Source of the DNA: an uncultured Clostridia bacterium
GTDB lineage: Bacteria > Bacillota > Clostridia > Oscillospirales > Acutalibacteraceae
Direction of reading: 5' to 3'
Length of the DNA: 64,000 nucleotides
Assembly (NCBI GenBank): GCA_958436475.1
Contig: CAUBKG010000001.1
Span: 1-64,000 of the forward strand
Of this stretch, positions 1-6,493 are shown one piece after another (position 1 is the stretch's first letter; each line of letters starts with the position of its first letter). Under the pieces are notes generated by a model. The model saw only the letters and a program-made list of their open reading frames with translations. It was not told where the DNA came from and did not search any database. A program made the translations under genes and the position numbers.

Positions 1-85
1 GTATCTCCCGTCGCTCTGGAGGGAGTATAAAACGGTACGGGCCAGGTCTCGCTCTCATCGGCCGCTTTAAAGATAAACACAAAAA
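1..85. other. Window edge, no gene assigned
   Basis: No coding region can be supported here. A stop codon at 28-30 in frame 1 could be the end of a gene lying outside the window, but too little is visible to say. The stretch ends at the terminator of the minus-strand amidase gene. Confidence 0.3.
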
Positions 86-126
86 AGCCGCATGGAACCC
101 AGAGGGGCCGATGCGGCTCTTTTTTT
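86..126 (-). terminator. Intrinsic terminator after amidase gene
   Basis: The arms AGCCGCAT (86-93) and ATGCGGCT (111-118) form a perfect 8-bp stem. An A-run (81-86) and a T-run (119-126) flank it, so it could stop transcription from both sides. On the minus strand it follows the amidase stop codon by about 30 bases. Confidence 0.8.
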
Positions 127-148
127 ATCTGCTTAAGCTGTGCGGTCG

Positions 149-889
149 TTAGACGACGATATAATTGGCGTTTGCATAGCCTACTACGCCGTTGTAATTG
201 ACCACATACCAATCCTGCCAGCGGCCGAGCACGGTGATCTTATCGCCGTTGTAAGCCCGCGCCAGCACATAGGAACTGGTGGAGGGCTTGCTGCGGATGT
301 TCAGATAGCCTGAGGTAACCCGAACGGTGCCGGTGCGCGGCGGCTGCGGATTGCTGATGAAGGGAATACCGAAATACTGTGTGAGAGAAAGAACCACGTT
401 GCGTGCAATATTATCGATATTATTTATGATCCAGGCGGCATCCTCCGGATTGTCATGATAGGCAAATTCGATGAGGACAGCAGGCGCGCGGGTTTTCGTC
501 ACTTCGCCGAGGTACGTTGTGGGAACTGTTTTTACGAGGTCCGGAAGGGGATAAATGCTTCTCAGGTTGTTGGCAATGATCTCCGCGGCGCGTTTTCCAT
601 TGACGCTTCCCGGAAAATAATAAACTTCAGCTCCCCGCACCTGGCCGGAACGGCCTTCCGGCGCGGCGTTGGAATGCAGAGCCACATGGAGGTCGTAATT
701 TCCTTCGTTGGACTGGCGGATCGACGAAGCCGCCGTCATATCCGGCGTGTTCCGCGTAAACTGGATGCCGTTTGCCCGAAGATAAGGCTCCATCGCGTCG
801 GCAATCAGATTCATATAATATTCTTCGCTGCCGCCGGTTATAAACATATTTCCCTCCTGTGTGGAAGGGCTTAAATAAATGATAGGCAT
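149..889 (-). CDS. N-acetylmuramoyl-L-alanine amidase with C-terminal SH3 domain
   Basis: This is a predicted peptidoglycan hydrolase of the Amidase_3 fold, which cleaves the bond between muramic acid and the stem peptide. Residues 1 to about 170 carry the fold: LHSNAAP near residue 70 corresponds to the family's SIHxN zinc motif, and AVLIEFAYHDN near 136 contains the catalytic-type Glu. Residues from about 187 to the end form a bacterial SH3 domain likely to bind cell wall. The usual N-terminal HGG zinc motif is replaced by a Ser/Thr/Gln-rich stretch (SPSTQEGN); as far as I recall this variant is common in clostridial relatives. No signal peptide is visible, so it may act in the mother cell during sporulation or leave by another route. 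I chose ATG at 889 because GGAG lies nine bases before it; the TTG at 895 is too close to that site. Confidence 0.85.
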   Translation of the reverse strand: MPIIYLSPSTQEGNMFITGGSEEYYMNLIADAMEPYLRANGIQFTRNTPDMTAASSIRQSNEGNYDLHVALHSNAAPEGRSGQVRGAEVYYFPGSVNGKRAAEIIANNLRSIYPLPDLVKTVPTTYLGEVTKTRAPAVLIEFAYHDNPEDAAWIINNIDNIARNVVLSLTQYFGIPFISNPQPPRTGTVRVTSGYLNIRSKPSTSSYVLARAYNGDKITVLGRWQDWYVVNYNGVVGYANANYIVV

Positions 890-995
890 TTTCAATAGCT
901 CCTTTTTTCCTGATTTTCAGGGCAACTGCCTTTTTGTTTGGTTGTCCACTTTATTTTACGCGTGTGCCGGACGTTTGGTTCGTCCCCGAAAAAGC

Positions 996-1014
996 GGAGG
1001 GCTAGCGGCCCTCC
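996..1014 (-). terminator. Terminator overlapping a stop codon
   Basis: GGAGGGC (996-1002) pairs with GCCCTCC (1008-1014). On the minus strand the stem is followed by a short T-run. The TAG stop of the membrane-protein gene upstream lies inside the hairpin, which suggests the gene is really transcribed and ends here. Confidence 0.6.
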
Positions 1015-1409
1015 CGGCACCTGACGAAATTGATATCGAAAAAACGAATGAGCGCGGCAAGCAATACCAGCATACTGGCGGTGAGATTCAATCGGGCGGA
1101 ACAGCACCCAGTTTCTCCCTCGCAGGAATCTACCTGTTCTTTTGAGAGGTGGAAAAAGAAGAACAGGGCCGCAAGAATCAAAATATCGGAAATAAATTTG
1201 ATGGGAAAGGTATCCGGCAGGCAGCGGCAGCAGGGATGTTCGACAGCGGTGCAGATGAGCTGCTGCTTTTGAATCTGCGTGGAATAAAAAGAAAGAAGGA
1301 TCGCGCCGATAATCACGAGGATATATTGCTGAGATTTCTCTATTACCTGCACCTGAGCGGCGATTTCCTCCGGCAGGTCAGGGCAATTGCAGCTTTTCAA
1401 AAAAATCAC
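1002..1409 (-). CDS. Small cysteine-rich membrane protein of unknown function
   Basis: I do not recognise this 135-residue protein. Three hydrophobic segments are visible, at about residues 28-45, 72-88 and 106-125, so it is probably an integral membrane protein. Seven cysteines sit between or before these segments (CNC near the start, CCRC around 60, C and CC around 95-102), which could suggest metal binding or disulfides on one face; this is inference. The start is a GTG at 1409 preceded by GGGAAG. The gene stands alone, divergent from the DUF1540 gene, and its stop codon is embedded in a terminator hairpin. That makes it more believable than the overlapping minus-strand frame at 892-1107. 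Confidence 0.55.
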   Translation of the reverse strand: MIFLKSCNCPDLPEEIAAQVQVIEKSQQYILVIIGAILLSFYSTQIQKQQLICTAVEHPCCRCLPDTFPIKFISDILILAALFFFFHLSKEQVDSCEGETGCCSARLNLTASMLVLLAALIRFFDINFVRCREGR

Positions 1410-1586
1410 GTCTTCCCATATAGAATCATTTTATTGTATGCCCACAGCGCATTTTCTGATAATTCAAAAGGTATTTTTGAATATGCGCCGTCTTGCCCGA
1501 TTTCTTCATTTCTGCAAAAAACGCAATAAATAAATGCAGGAGGGAAGGTTACAATAACTATGAAATCACGCAAAGGAGGGAAAAGC

Positions 1587-1760
1587 ATGACGAAGAATAC
1601 CGCGAACCCGTGCATCGAATGCACCATCTATAACTGCGCGAACCACTGTTCATCTGCCGATTATTGTGCGCTGGAGCGCATCCTCATCGGTACGCATGAA
1701 AAGAACCCGACCATGGATCAGTGCACCGACTGCAAGTCCTTTGAAATGAAGCAGGACTAA
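1587..1760 (+). CDS. DUF1540 domain protein
   Basis: A 57-residue soluble protein with six cysteines, mostly in paired CxxC-like positions (CIECTIYNC, CTDC). This pattern fits DUF1540, a small clostridial family, sometimes present in several copies per genome, whose biochemical role is unknown; metal binding is plausible. The reading frame is open from 1560, but ATG at 1587 follows AAAGGAGGG at a good distance and is clearly the start. A strong terminator follows. Confidence 0.85.
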   Translation: MTKNTANPCIECTIYNCANHCSSADYCALERILIGTHEKNPTMDQCTDCKSFEMKQD

Positions 1761-1784
1761 AGCATTGCCGAGTCCTTTTTGATC

Positions 1785-1819
1785 AGAAACCGTCCGGATG
1801 TTGCTTCCGGGCGGTTTCT
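1785..1819 (+). terminator. Intrinsic terminator after DUF1540 gene
   Basis: The arms at 1785-1798 and 1806-1819 (starting AGAAACCG and ending CGGTTTCT) form a 14-position stem with one wobble pair. Further T-rich sequence follows. Confidence 0.75.
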
Positions 1820-1900
1820 TTGCAGAAGGTTTCTTTTTTTCGCGAAGCAGGGATATCCGCCGGCCATGCATATGCATACGATGGGTGAGAGGTGAAATAT

Positions 1901-2071
1901 ATGAATACGTGTGAACTCCCTTTCAGCATCACGGCGCTGGCTAACGCGATCGCCTGCCATTTATCCGGAGGCGAGCTGGCGGTTGCCGCAGCGGTTTTTA
2001 CGCAGCTTGGGGATACCCTGGCCACCATTGCCGCACAGCGGGCGCTCCTTTGTGAAAATAATAAAAAATAG
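1901..2071 (+). CDS. Small protein resembling DUF6774
   Basis: A 56-residue protein starting MNTCELPFSITALANAI and containing the helical motif LAVAAAVFTQLGDTLATIAA. From memory this matches a short clostridial family annotated as DUF6774, of unknown function; the family name should be confirmed. It has no signal peptide or obvious enzyme motif. GAGAGGTG lies seven bases before the ATG. The TAG stop lies inside the left end of dispersed repeat copy A (2067-2226), so the messenger carries that repeat as its 3' untranslated region. Confidence 0.7.
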   Translation: MNTCELPFSITALANAIACHLSGGELAVAAAVFTQLGDTLATIAAQRALLCENNKK

Positions 2072-2226
2072 CTGCGAATGAAGCGCCATTTTCCGGCGGA
2101 GCTGTTTAGGGCTATTTTTTGGCGCATGCGGTCTCTTCGAGGCCGCGCGCAGAGATTTTAGGTCCGTTGCCCGCTGGGCGGGCAACATGGATAATTTTTA
2201 TAGATTGCCTGCGGCAATCTATAAAA
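2067..2226 (+). repeat. Structured dispersed repeat, copy A (full length)
   Basis: About 160 bases closely matching copy B (46618-46772, minus strand) and, over its core, copy C (45489-45535, minus strand). Three hairpins are visible. Hairpin 1 has arms GCGGTCTC and GAGGCCGC (about 2130-2148). Hairpin 2 has perfect arms GTTGCCCG and CGGGCAAC (about 2165-2185). Hairpin 3 has perfect 11-bp arms TTATAGATTGC and GCAATCTATAA (about 2199-2225). Between hairpins 1 and 2 lies the conserved linker GATTTTAGGTCC. Differences from copy B keep the stems paired through G-U wobbles or fall in loops, which suggests selection on RNA or single-strand DNA structure. No transposase gene is nearby. Confidence 0.85.
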
Positions 2227-2442
2227 AATCCTCCCAGCCGAACAGATGACCGCCCTTTTGCAAAATGGCGGGGTTAAATTCGTAGACAGGAAATGCTTAT
2301 CACAGCACCTTTCCGAAAAAGCGCTAAAATATTTCATGATTTTACTAATCATATTGCAAAACGGCCGGAACACAATAATATTGCAAACGCAAGAGAAAAA
2401 AGATGAAATTAATATTTCAAGATTTAAAAGGAGAAAATAATC
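2227..2442 (+). promoter_or_regulatory. Upstream region of the SASP gene
   Basis: No gene is supported in this stretch. It becomes AT-rich towards the SASP start and ends in AAAAGGAG just before the ATG. A forespore sigma-G promoter would be expected here, and sequences such as TCATATT and CAATAATA are only loosely similar to the consensus, so no promoter is called. Confidence 0.3.
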
Positions 2443-2643
2443 ATGGCTAACAATAGCAGCAATCGTATCGTTGTTCCGGAAGCCCGCGAAGCTTTAAACC
2501 GTTTTAAGATGGAAGCTGCCAACGAAGTTGGCGTAAACCTCAAGGAAGGCTATAACGGCGACATCACCGCTCGTCAGGCTGGTTCTGTCGGCGGCCAGAT
2601 GGTTAAGAAAATGATCGAAGCTTACGAGAACGGCCTCAAATAA
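2443..2643 (+). CDS. Alpha/beta-type small acid-soluble spore protein
   Basis: A 66-residue SASP. These proteins coat spore DNA, shift it to an A-like form and protect it from ultraviolet light, then are degraded at germination by the GPR protease. Family signatures are visible: FKMEAANEVG near residues 22-31, which contains the GPR cleavage region, and GYNGDITARQAGSVGGQMVKKM towards the C terminus (quoted in part: GDITARQAGSVGGQMVKK). The start follows AAAAGGAG. A strong terminator follows directly, so the gene is monocistronic. Expression in the forespore is expected from family knowledge. This is the best single indication that the organism makes endospores. Confidence 0.95.
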   Translation: MANNSSNRIVVPEAREALNRFKMEAANEVGVNLKEGYNGDITARQAGSVGGQMVKKMIEAYENGLK

Positions 2644-2660
2644 GCTGTTTTTCTAAGCAT

Positions 2661-2693
2661 GGAGGCGCCTCCCAACGGAGGCGCCTCTTTTGT
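2661..2693 (+). terminator. Intrinsic terminator after SASP gene
   Basis: Two copies of the self-complementary decamer GAGGCGCCTC, separated by six bases, form a GC-rich stem followed by TTTTG and further T-rich sequence. Confidence 0.9.
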
Positions 2694-2867
2694 TTTTCTG
2701 CATTATTTTATGATCTGAATATCATAAATTCTGTTTTTTTCTATTTTAATCTACAAAGGAAGGCATAAATATGATATCGTTTAATAAAACACTCTGAAAA
2801 TAAGGGGTCGTTACCGCTTACATACTGTTTCGAGCCCTTCTTTTTATGAGATTTGAGGAGGAAAAGT
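2694..2867 (+). other. Leader region with a possible tiny ORF
   Basis: AT-rich spacer before the membrane-protein gene. An 8-codon ORF (MISFNKTL) starts at 2771 after AAGGAAGG. It is followed by an imperfect pairing between AAGGGGTCG and CGAGCCCTT and then a T-run, which could be a weak terminator or attenuator. No function is assigned. Confidence 0.25.
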
Positions 2868-2981
2868 ATGGAGGATTTTGAAACGAGAGATGCTGATCCT
2901 GCGGCAGAGGAGCAGGATCGTTATGCACAGCCGGATTACGCGGCACCGCAAACGAGAGCTATTCCAGAGGTGGAAAGATAG
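2868..2981 (+). CDS. N-terminal piece of an interrupted membrane protein
   Basis: A 37-codon ORF begins at ATG 2868 after a strong GAGGAGG site and ends at TAG 2979-2981. The peptide is acidic and rich in Asp, Glu, Pro and Ala (ending APQTRAIPEVER), typical of a soluble N-terminal tail. It lies in the same frame as the membrane protein that starts at 2991, only nine bases further on. The simplest reading is one original gene of 185 codons broken by a nonsense change. Alternatives are re-initiation producing two proteins, natural read-through, or a sequencing error. Confidence 0.6.
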   Translation: MEDFETRDADPAAEEQDRYAQPDYAAPQTRAIPEVER

Positions 2982-2990
2982 GAAAACGTT

Positions 2991-3425
2991 GTGGCAGGTA
3001 TTGTAGGCGCCCTTTTGTTTGCCCTGCTGGGAGGCGTGCTCTATTTCCTGATTTATCAGCTGGGGTATATCGCCGGGCTCTGCGGCCTGGTCACCGTGGT
3101 GCTTGCCATATTTGGATATCAGCTCTTTTCCGGCAAAAAGGATTCCCTGAAGGGCGTTGTCATTGCAATCGTCGTTTCCATTGTGGTGATATTCCTTGCC
3201 GAATATTTGGGGGTTGCCTATGAAGTTTTTAAAGAATGGAAGGAACTGGGGCTGTCTTTTCTGGATGTGGTTCAGATGATGCCGGATATCTTACAGATTC
3301 CGGAAGTGCTTCCCGAATTCCTCAAGGATTTGGCGATTGGTTATTTTCTCGGCGCTATCGCTTCTTTCACCAGCATCCGAAATGCGGTTGCCGCCAACAA
3401 ACGAAAAAAAGAGCTCGAAGAATAA
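2991..3425 (+). CDS. Membrane protein, main part of an interrupted gene
   Basis: A 144-residue protein starting at GTG 2991, with three or four hydrophobic segments: about 2-30, 33-47, 55-75 and a weaker one near 115-130. The C-terminal end is charged (KRKKELEE). Clostridial relatives that I recall have the same glycine-rich first helix (AGIVGALLFALLGG) behind a soluble acidic tail; the function is unknown. Here the tail is encoded in frame at 2868-2978 but separated by TAG 2979-2981. A possible site AGGA sits seven bases before the GTG, so translational coupling could still make the membrane part. Confidence 0.6.
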   Translation: MAGIVGALLFALLGGVLYFLIYQLGYIAGLCGLVTVVLAIFGYQLFSGKKDSLKGVVIAIVVSIVVIFLAEYLGVAYEVFKEWKELGLSFLDVVQMMPDILQIPEVLPEFLKDLAIGYFLGAIASFTSIRNAVAANKRKKELEE

Positions 3426-3438
3426 AGCTTATATTACG

Positions 3439-3470
3439 AAAGAGCCTCCGTCTAAAGCCGGGGCTCTTTT
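3439..3470 (+). terminator. Intrinsic terminator, likely bidirectional
   Basis: AAAGAGCC (3439-3446) pairs with GGCTCTTT (3462-3469), followed by T. It lies between the plus-strand membrane protein and the minus-strand DUF1294 gene. Confidence 0.75.
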
Positions 3471-3488
3471 CTATTCGCGGCGATGTTT

Positions 3489-3776
3489 TTATAAAGCATA
3501 AAACCGATAGAGCCACAATGCCGCGGCAGCGAGCTGTACCGCCAGAATAACCGGAATACCGATCATAAATTTTTTATGCTGCGTTTTATGCCGGATCAGA
3601 TGCATGGTGAGAAGCATCAGGGGGGAACCTCCGAGAGCGCTGCACAGCAGCAGCGTGCTTTCCCGGACCCGCCAGCGGTGATGAACGGCGGCGTATTTGT
3701 CCCACAGGGTAATCAGCACGGAAAATAGATTGATAAAAATCAGATAGGTGAATATGTATATAGTGAGGTCTTGCAT
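3489..3776 (-). CDS. DUF1294 family membrane protein
   Basis: A 95-residue protein with two or three hydrophobic segments (about 5-22, 42-56 and 73-90). The pattern WDKYAAVHHRWRVRESTLLLCSALGG is characteristic of DUF1294 (quoted in part: KYAAVHHRWRVRESTL, then ALGGSPLMLLTM). The family is widespread, small and membrane-bound, and its function is unknown. I chose ATG 3776 because GGAG lies eight bases upstream; the GTG at 3785 overlaps that site. The gene is divergent from the lipoprotein gene that follows. Confidence 0.85.
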   Translation of the reverse strand: MQDLTIYIFTYLIFINLFSVLITLWDKYAAVHHRWRVRESTLLLCSALGGSPLMLLTMHLIRHKTQHKKFMIGIPVILAVQLAAAALWLYRFYAL

Positions 3777-3828
3777 TCGGTTCACTCCATTCGTTTATCA
3801 CACTTATTTTACCCGAGGGAGGTTCAAA

Positions 3829-5049
3829 ATGAAAGAAAAAATACGTATTTTCTGCCTAGTGTTCCTGCCGCTTTTTTGCCTGCTCACCGCATGCGATGCG
3901 TTTCCTTTTCCTTCGGAGGGACAAGACCCCACTGGAAAAGGTCCGAATCCCGGCGCCTCGGCTGGAACAGCAGCCCCCGATTTGCCGGAGGAATGGAAGG
4001 CGGTGTGGATTTCCTATTATGAGCTCGGCTGTAAGGATATGAGCCAAAAAGAATTTGAAAATAAAGTGGACAGCATGTATAATAATGTCGTTCAGTATGG
4101 GTTCAATACGGTGATTGTTCACGTGAGGGCGTTTGCAGACGCCATATATCCCTCGAAGCTGTTCCCGTTTGCCGCAAACTGCCTGAAAAGCGACGGCGGC
4201 GCCCCGGACTACGACCCGCTGGATATTCTCGTTTCCTCCGCCCATGCACACGGGCTCCGATTCGAAGCTTGGGTAAACCCCTTCCGCATTTCTCTGAAAG
4301 CGCAGAACCTCGCGGAACTGGGGGATTCCCCAGCCTTTCTGTTGGGGGGAGACAGCGTCCTGTTCTGCTCCCGGGGGACTTATTTCAACCCCGCAAGCAA
4401 GGAAGCGCGCGGCCTGATTTTGGATGGCATTCGTGAAATCCTCGCATATCCGGTGGATGGGATCCATTTTGACGATTATTTTTATCCCACGTCGGAACCC
4501 AGCTTCGATGCGGGCTCTTTTGCCGCTTATCAGGAGGCTGGGGGAAAGCTGCCGCTGGAAGACTGGCGCCGCGCCAATGTGGATGCGCTCGTTTCCAGTA
4601 CATACCGCGTGGTAAAAGCCAAAGGGGAAGCCTTGCGGTTCGGCATTTCGCCCGCTGCGAACATCAGCCGCAATCGGGACGGTTATTTTGCCGATGTGCA
4701 GAAATGGTGCCAAACGGAAGGCTATCTCGATTATATCTGCCCGCAGGTGTATTTCGGCTTCCAGCATCCCACCATGGCCTTCGAGGCCTGTTGCAATCAG
4801 TGGGAAGAGCTCTGCACTGCTGATGTGGATGTTTATTTCGGCCTCGCCGGTTACAAGCTCGGCACCACGGAAGAAGCCCTCCCGGTGGACAGCCCCGCGC
4901 GGACGGAATGGGCGTCTCCCGGGGATCTGATCAAGCGGCAGGTGGAATATTGCCGCAGCCTTCCGAAGTATGAAGGCTATGCGGTGTTTTCTTATCAGTC
5001 CATCATCAATCAAAACAATATTGTAGAATTTGAAAATCTTACGGAATAA
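3829..5049 (+). CDS. Lipoprotein with glycoside-hydrolase-like GHL10 (DUF187) domain
   Basis: A 406-residue predicted lipoprotein. The signal peptide (1 to about 22) ends in the lipobox LTAC, followed by a Pro/Gly-rich linker. The rest is a (beta/alpha)8 barrel of the GHL10/YngK type: WKAVWISYYEL near the start, VIVHVRAFADAIYPS, then RFEAWVNPFRIS, DGIHFDDYFYPT and YICPQVYFGFQHP. HFDDYF contains likely catalytic acidic residues. The substrate is not known; a peptidoglycan or surface-glycan target is plausible. It would act outside the membrane. The open frame extends back to 3748, but ATG 3829 follows GAGGGAGG and begins the signal peptide. It overlaps no neighbour once the next start is corrected. 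Confidence 0.85.
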   Translation: MKEKIRIFCLVFLPLFCLLTACDAFPFPSEGQDPTGKGPNPGASAGTAAPDLPEEWKAVWISYYELGCKDMSQKEFENKVDSMYNNVVQYGFNTVIVHVRAFADAIYPSKLFPFAANCLKSDGGAPDYDPLDILVSSAHAHGLRFEAWVNPFRISLKAQNLAELGDSPAFLLGGDSVLFCSRGTYFNPASKEARGLILDGIREILAYPVDGIHFDDYFYPTSEPSFDAGSFAAYQEAGGKLPLEDWRRANVDALVSSTYRVVKAKGEALRFGISPAANISRNRDGYFADVQKWCQTEGYLDYICPQVYFGFQHPTMAFEACCNQWEELCTADVDVYFGLAGYKLGTTEEALPVDSPARTEWASPGDLIKRQVEYCRSLPKYEGYAVFSYQSIINQNNIVEFENLTE

Positions 5050-5095
5050 CGCCGGGGAAAGCAGCGACTCCCGGCGAAAGGGAGGCTTCTGTTTT

Positions 5096-6262
5096 TTGAC
5101 GGGATTACTATTAAAACACCTCGTGAAAAGCGGGGAACAGGCGGAATCGGCGGAGGTCCGGGAGCGATGCGGGAAATGGAGCGGCCTCGTGGGAATATTC
5201 TGCAATGTTCTGCTTTCGGTGCTCAAGTTTGTGATCGGTACTATCACGCACAGCATCGCTATCACGGCGGACGCATTCAATAACCTTTCGGACGTCGCAT
5301 CCTCGGTGGTTACGCTGGCGGGCTTCAAAATGGCCTATAAGCCGGCCGATAAGGAGCACCCCTTCGGCCACGGCCGGTTTGAATACATTTCCGGCTTTAC
5401 CGTTTCCATCATCATATTGCTGCTGGGTCTCGAACTGATCAAATCCTCTGTGGAAAAAATCATACATCCGGAGGAAATCGTCTTTTCGGTTCCGGCTCTG
5501 TGCATTCTCGTCTTTTCCATCCTGCTGAAGCTCGGTATGTGCTTTTTCAACCGGGCTCTTGCAGCAAAAATACGCTCTGAGGCGCTGAAAGCCACTTCGA
5601 TGGACAGCCTGACCGATTCCATCGCCACTTTCGCCATCCTGCTTTCCGTGCTCATGAGCCACTTTTTCGGCTGGAAGATCGATGGATACATCGGCATCCT
5701 AGTCGCCCTCTTCATCATTTTTACCGGCGTCAACACAGCGAGGGATACCATCGGACCGCTGCTTGGACAGGAGCCTGACCCCGACCTGATCGAAAAAATC
5801 AAAACTATCACCATGAGCTACGAGGAAATTCTCGGCATGCACGACCTGGTGGTGCACAATTACGGCCCGGGGCGCGTTTTTGCCAGCCTCCACGCCGAGG
5901 TAAGTGCCCGGGGGGATATTCTGAAAAGCCATGACGTGATCGACCTGTGCGAGCGTGAGCTCCAGGAAAAGCTCGGCATCCTGGTGGTGATCCACATGGA
6001 TCCCATCGAGGTAGACAACGAGCAGGTGAACTGCCTGAAAAGCATGGTGGTTTCTATTATAGGGAAAATCAATCCCGCGCTTTCCCTGCACGACTTCCGC
6101 ATCGTTTCGGGCGAAAGCCACACGAACCTGATTTTTGATGTGGTGGTGCCGTTTTCCCTTATGAAGGAGGCAGAGGCGATCAAACAGAATATCCAGGAAA
6201 AAGTGTGGGAATATAATGAAAACTATTATTGTGTAATCAATATCGATAATGCGTATACATAA
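5096..6262 (+). CDS. Cation diffusion facilitator family exporter
   Basis: A 388-residue divalent metal exporter of the CDF family, which moves zinc, iron, manganese or similar ions out of the cytosol in exchange for protons. Five or six hydrophobic helices span about 30-200. DAFNNLSD in the second helix and SLTDSIA in the fifth carry the metal-binding Asp residues. HPFGHGRFEY lies in the cytoplasmic loop, and the C-terminal third is the cytoplasmic dimerisation domain. I placed the start at TTG 5096 because GGGAGG lies nine bases upstream and MTGLLLKHLVKS matches family N termini; the frame is open from a TTG at 5030 that would overlap the preceding gene. The metal specificity cannot be read from sequence. 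Confidence 0.85.
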   Translation: MTGLLLKHLVKSGEQAESAEVRERCGKWSGLVGIFCNVLLSVLKFVIGTITHSIAITADAFNNLSDVASSVVTLAGFKMAYKPADKEHPFGHGRFEYISGFTVSIIILLLGLELIKSSVEKIIHPEEIVFSVPALCILVFSILLKLGMCFFNRALAAKIRSEALKATSMDSLTDSIATFAILLSVLMSHFFGWKIDGYIGILVALFIIFTGVNTARDTIGPLLGQEPDPDLIEKIKTITMSYEEILGMHDLVVHNYGPGRVFASLHAEVSARGDILKSHDVIDLCERELQEKLGILVVIHMDPIEVDNEQVNCLKSMVVSIIGKINPALSLHDFRIVSGESHTNLIFDVVVPFSLMKEAEAIKQNIQEKVWEYNENYYCVINIDNAYT

Positions 6263-6270
6263 GGCGTTTT

Positions 6271-6292
6271 CAAACGGTTTATCCCGTTTTTC
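6271..6292 (+). terminator. Weak terminator-like hairpin
   Basis: AAACGG pairs with CCGTTT, followed by TTT. The stem is short (6 bp), so this is only a candidate end for the CDF transcript. Confidence 0.4.
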
Positions 6293-6333
6293 GGCAGTTT
6301 TGCTGAAAATCCGCGAATATTTCTGATATGCGG

Positions 6334-6361
6334 TTGAAATCTCGCCCTCATGTGCTATAAT
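6334..6361 (+). promoter_or_regulatory. Sigma-A promoter for the corA leader
   Basis: TTGAAA (6334-6339), a 16-base spacer, and a perfect TATAAT (6356-6361). Transcription should start near 6368, about 27 bases before the leader peptide start codon. Confidence 0.8.
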
Positions 6362-6394
6362 GCATTATGACATCATTTTAGGAGGTGGCACATC

Positions 6395-6481
6395 GTGAAC
6401 CCGGATCCTGCTGGACACAGTAGTCCCTATCGAATATCCTGGGCGGGAGCGCTGTGCCTTTCTGCGCGCCCGCTGGAATGA
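6395..6481 (+). CDS. Leader peptide upstream of corA
   Basis: A 28-codon ORF starting at GTG 6395, preceded by the strong ribosome binding site AGGAGGTGG seven bases upstream. It lies between a good promoter and corA. The peptide begins MNPDPAGHSSPYR and also has Pro at positions 11 and 26. Enterobacterial MgtL begins MEPDP; there, Pro/acidic codons destabilise ribosomes at low magnesium and control a magnesium transporter. A GC-rich hairpin (6443-6452 with 6464-6473, 9 of 10 pairs) lies inside the later codons and ends eight bases before the corA ribosome binding site, so ribosome progress along the leader could control corA translation. No T-run follows, which argues against termination. 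The regulatory role is inference. Confidence 0.7.
   Translation: MNPDPAGHSSPYRISWAGALCLSARPLE
6443..6473 (+). promoter_or_regulatory. GC-rich hairpin in the corA leader
   Basis: GCGGGAGCGC pairs with GCGCGCCCGC with one mismatch and an 11-base loop. It overlaps leader codons 17-27 and ends just before the corA ribosome binding site AAGGTG (6481-6486). A translating ribosome would melt it. Confidence 0.65.
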
Positions 6482-6493
6482 AGGTGCGTAAAA

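Noticed and set aside
892..1107. 71-codon open frame on the minus strand
   Set aside because: It overlaps the better-supported membrane protein at 1002-1409 and has no hydrophobic or cysteine pattern of its own.
2979..2981. TAG read as pyrrolysine
   Set aside because: Nothing in the protein or neighbourhood suggests methylamine metabolism, and TAG ends other genes here. A nonsense change or re-initiation is simpler.
3856..5328. 490-codon open frame on the minus strand
   Set aside because: It is antisense to the GHL10 lipoprotein gene, whose signal peptide, lipobox and motifs are clear.
6263..6493. Magnesium (M-box) or nickel/cobalt riboswitch before corA
   Set aside because: I could not find the conserved core of either class, and a translated leader explains the region better.
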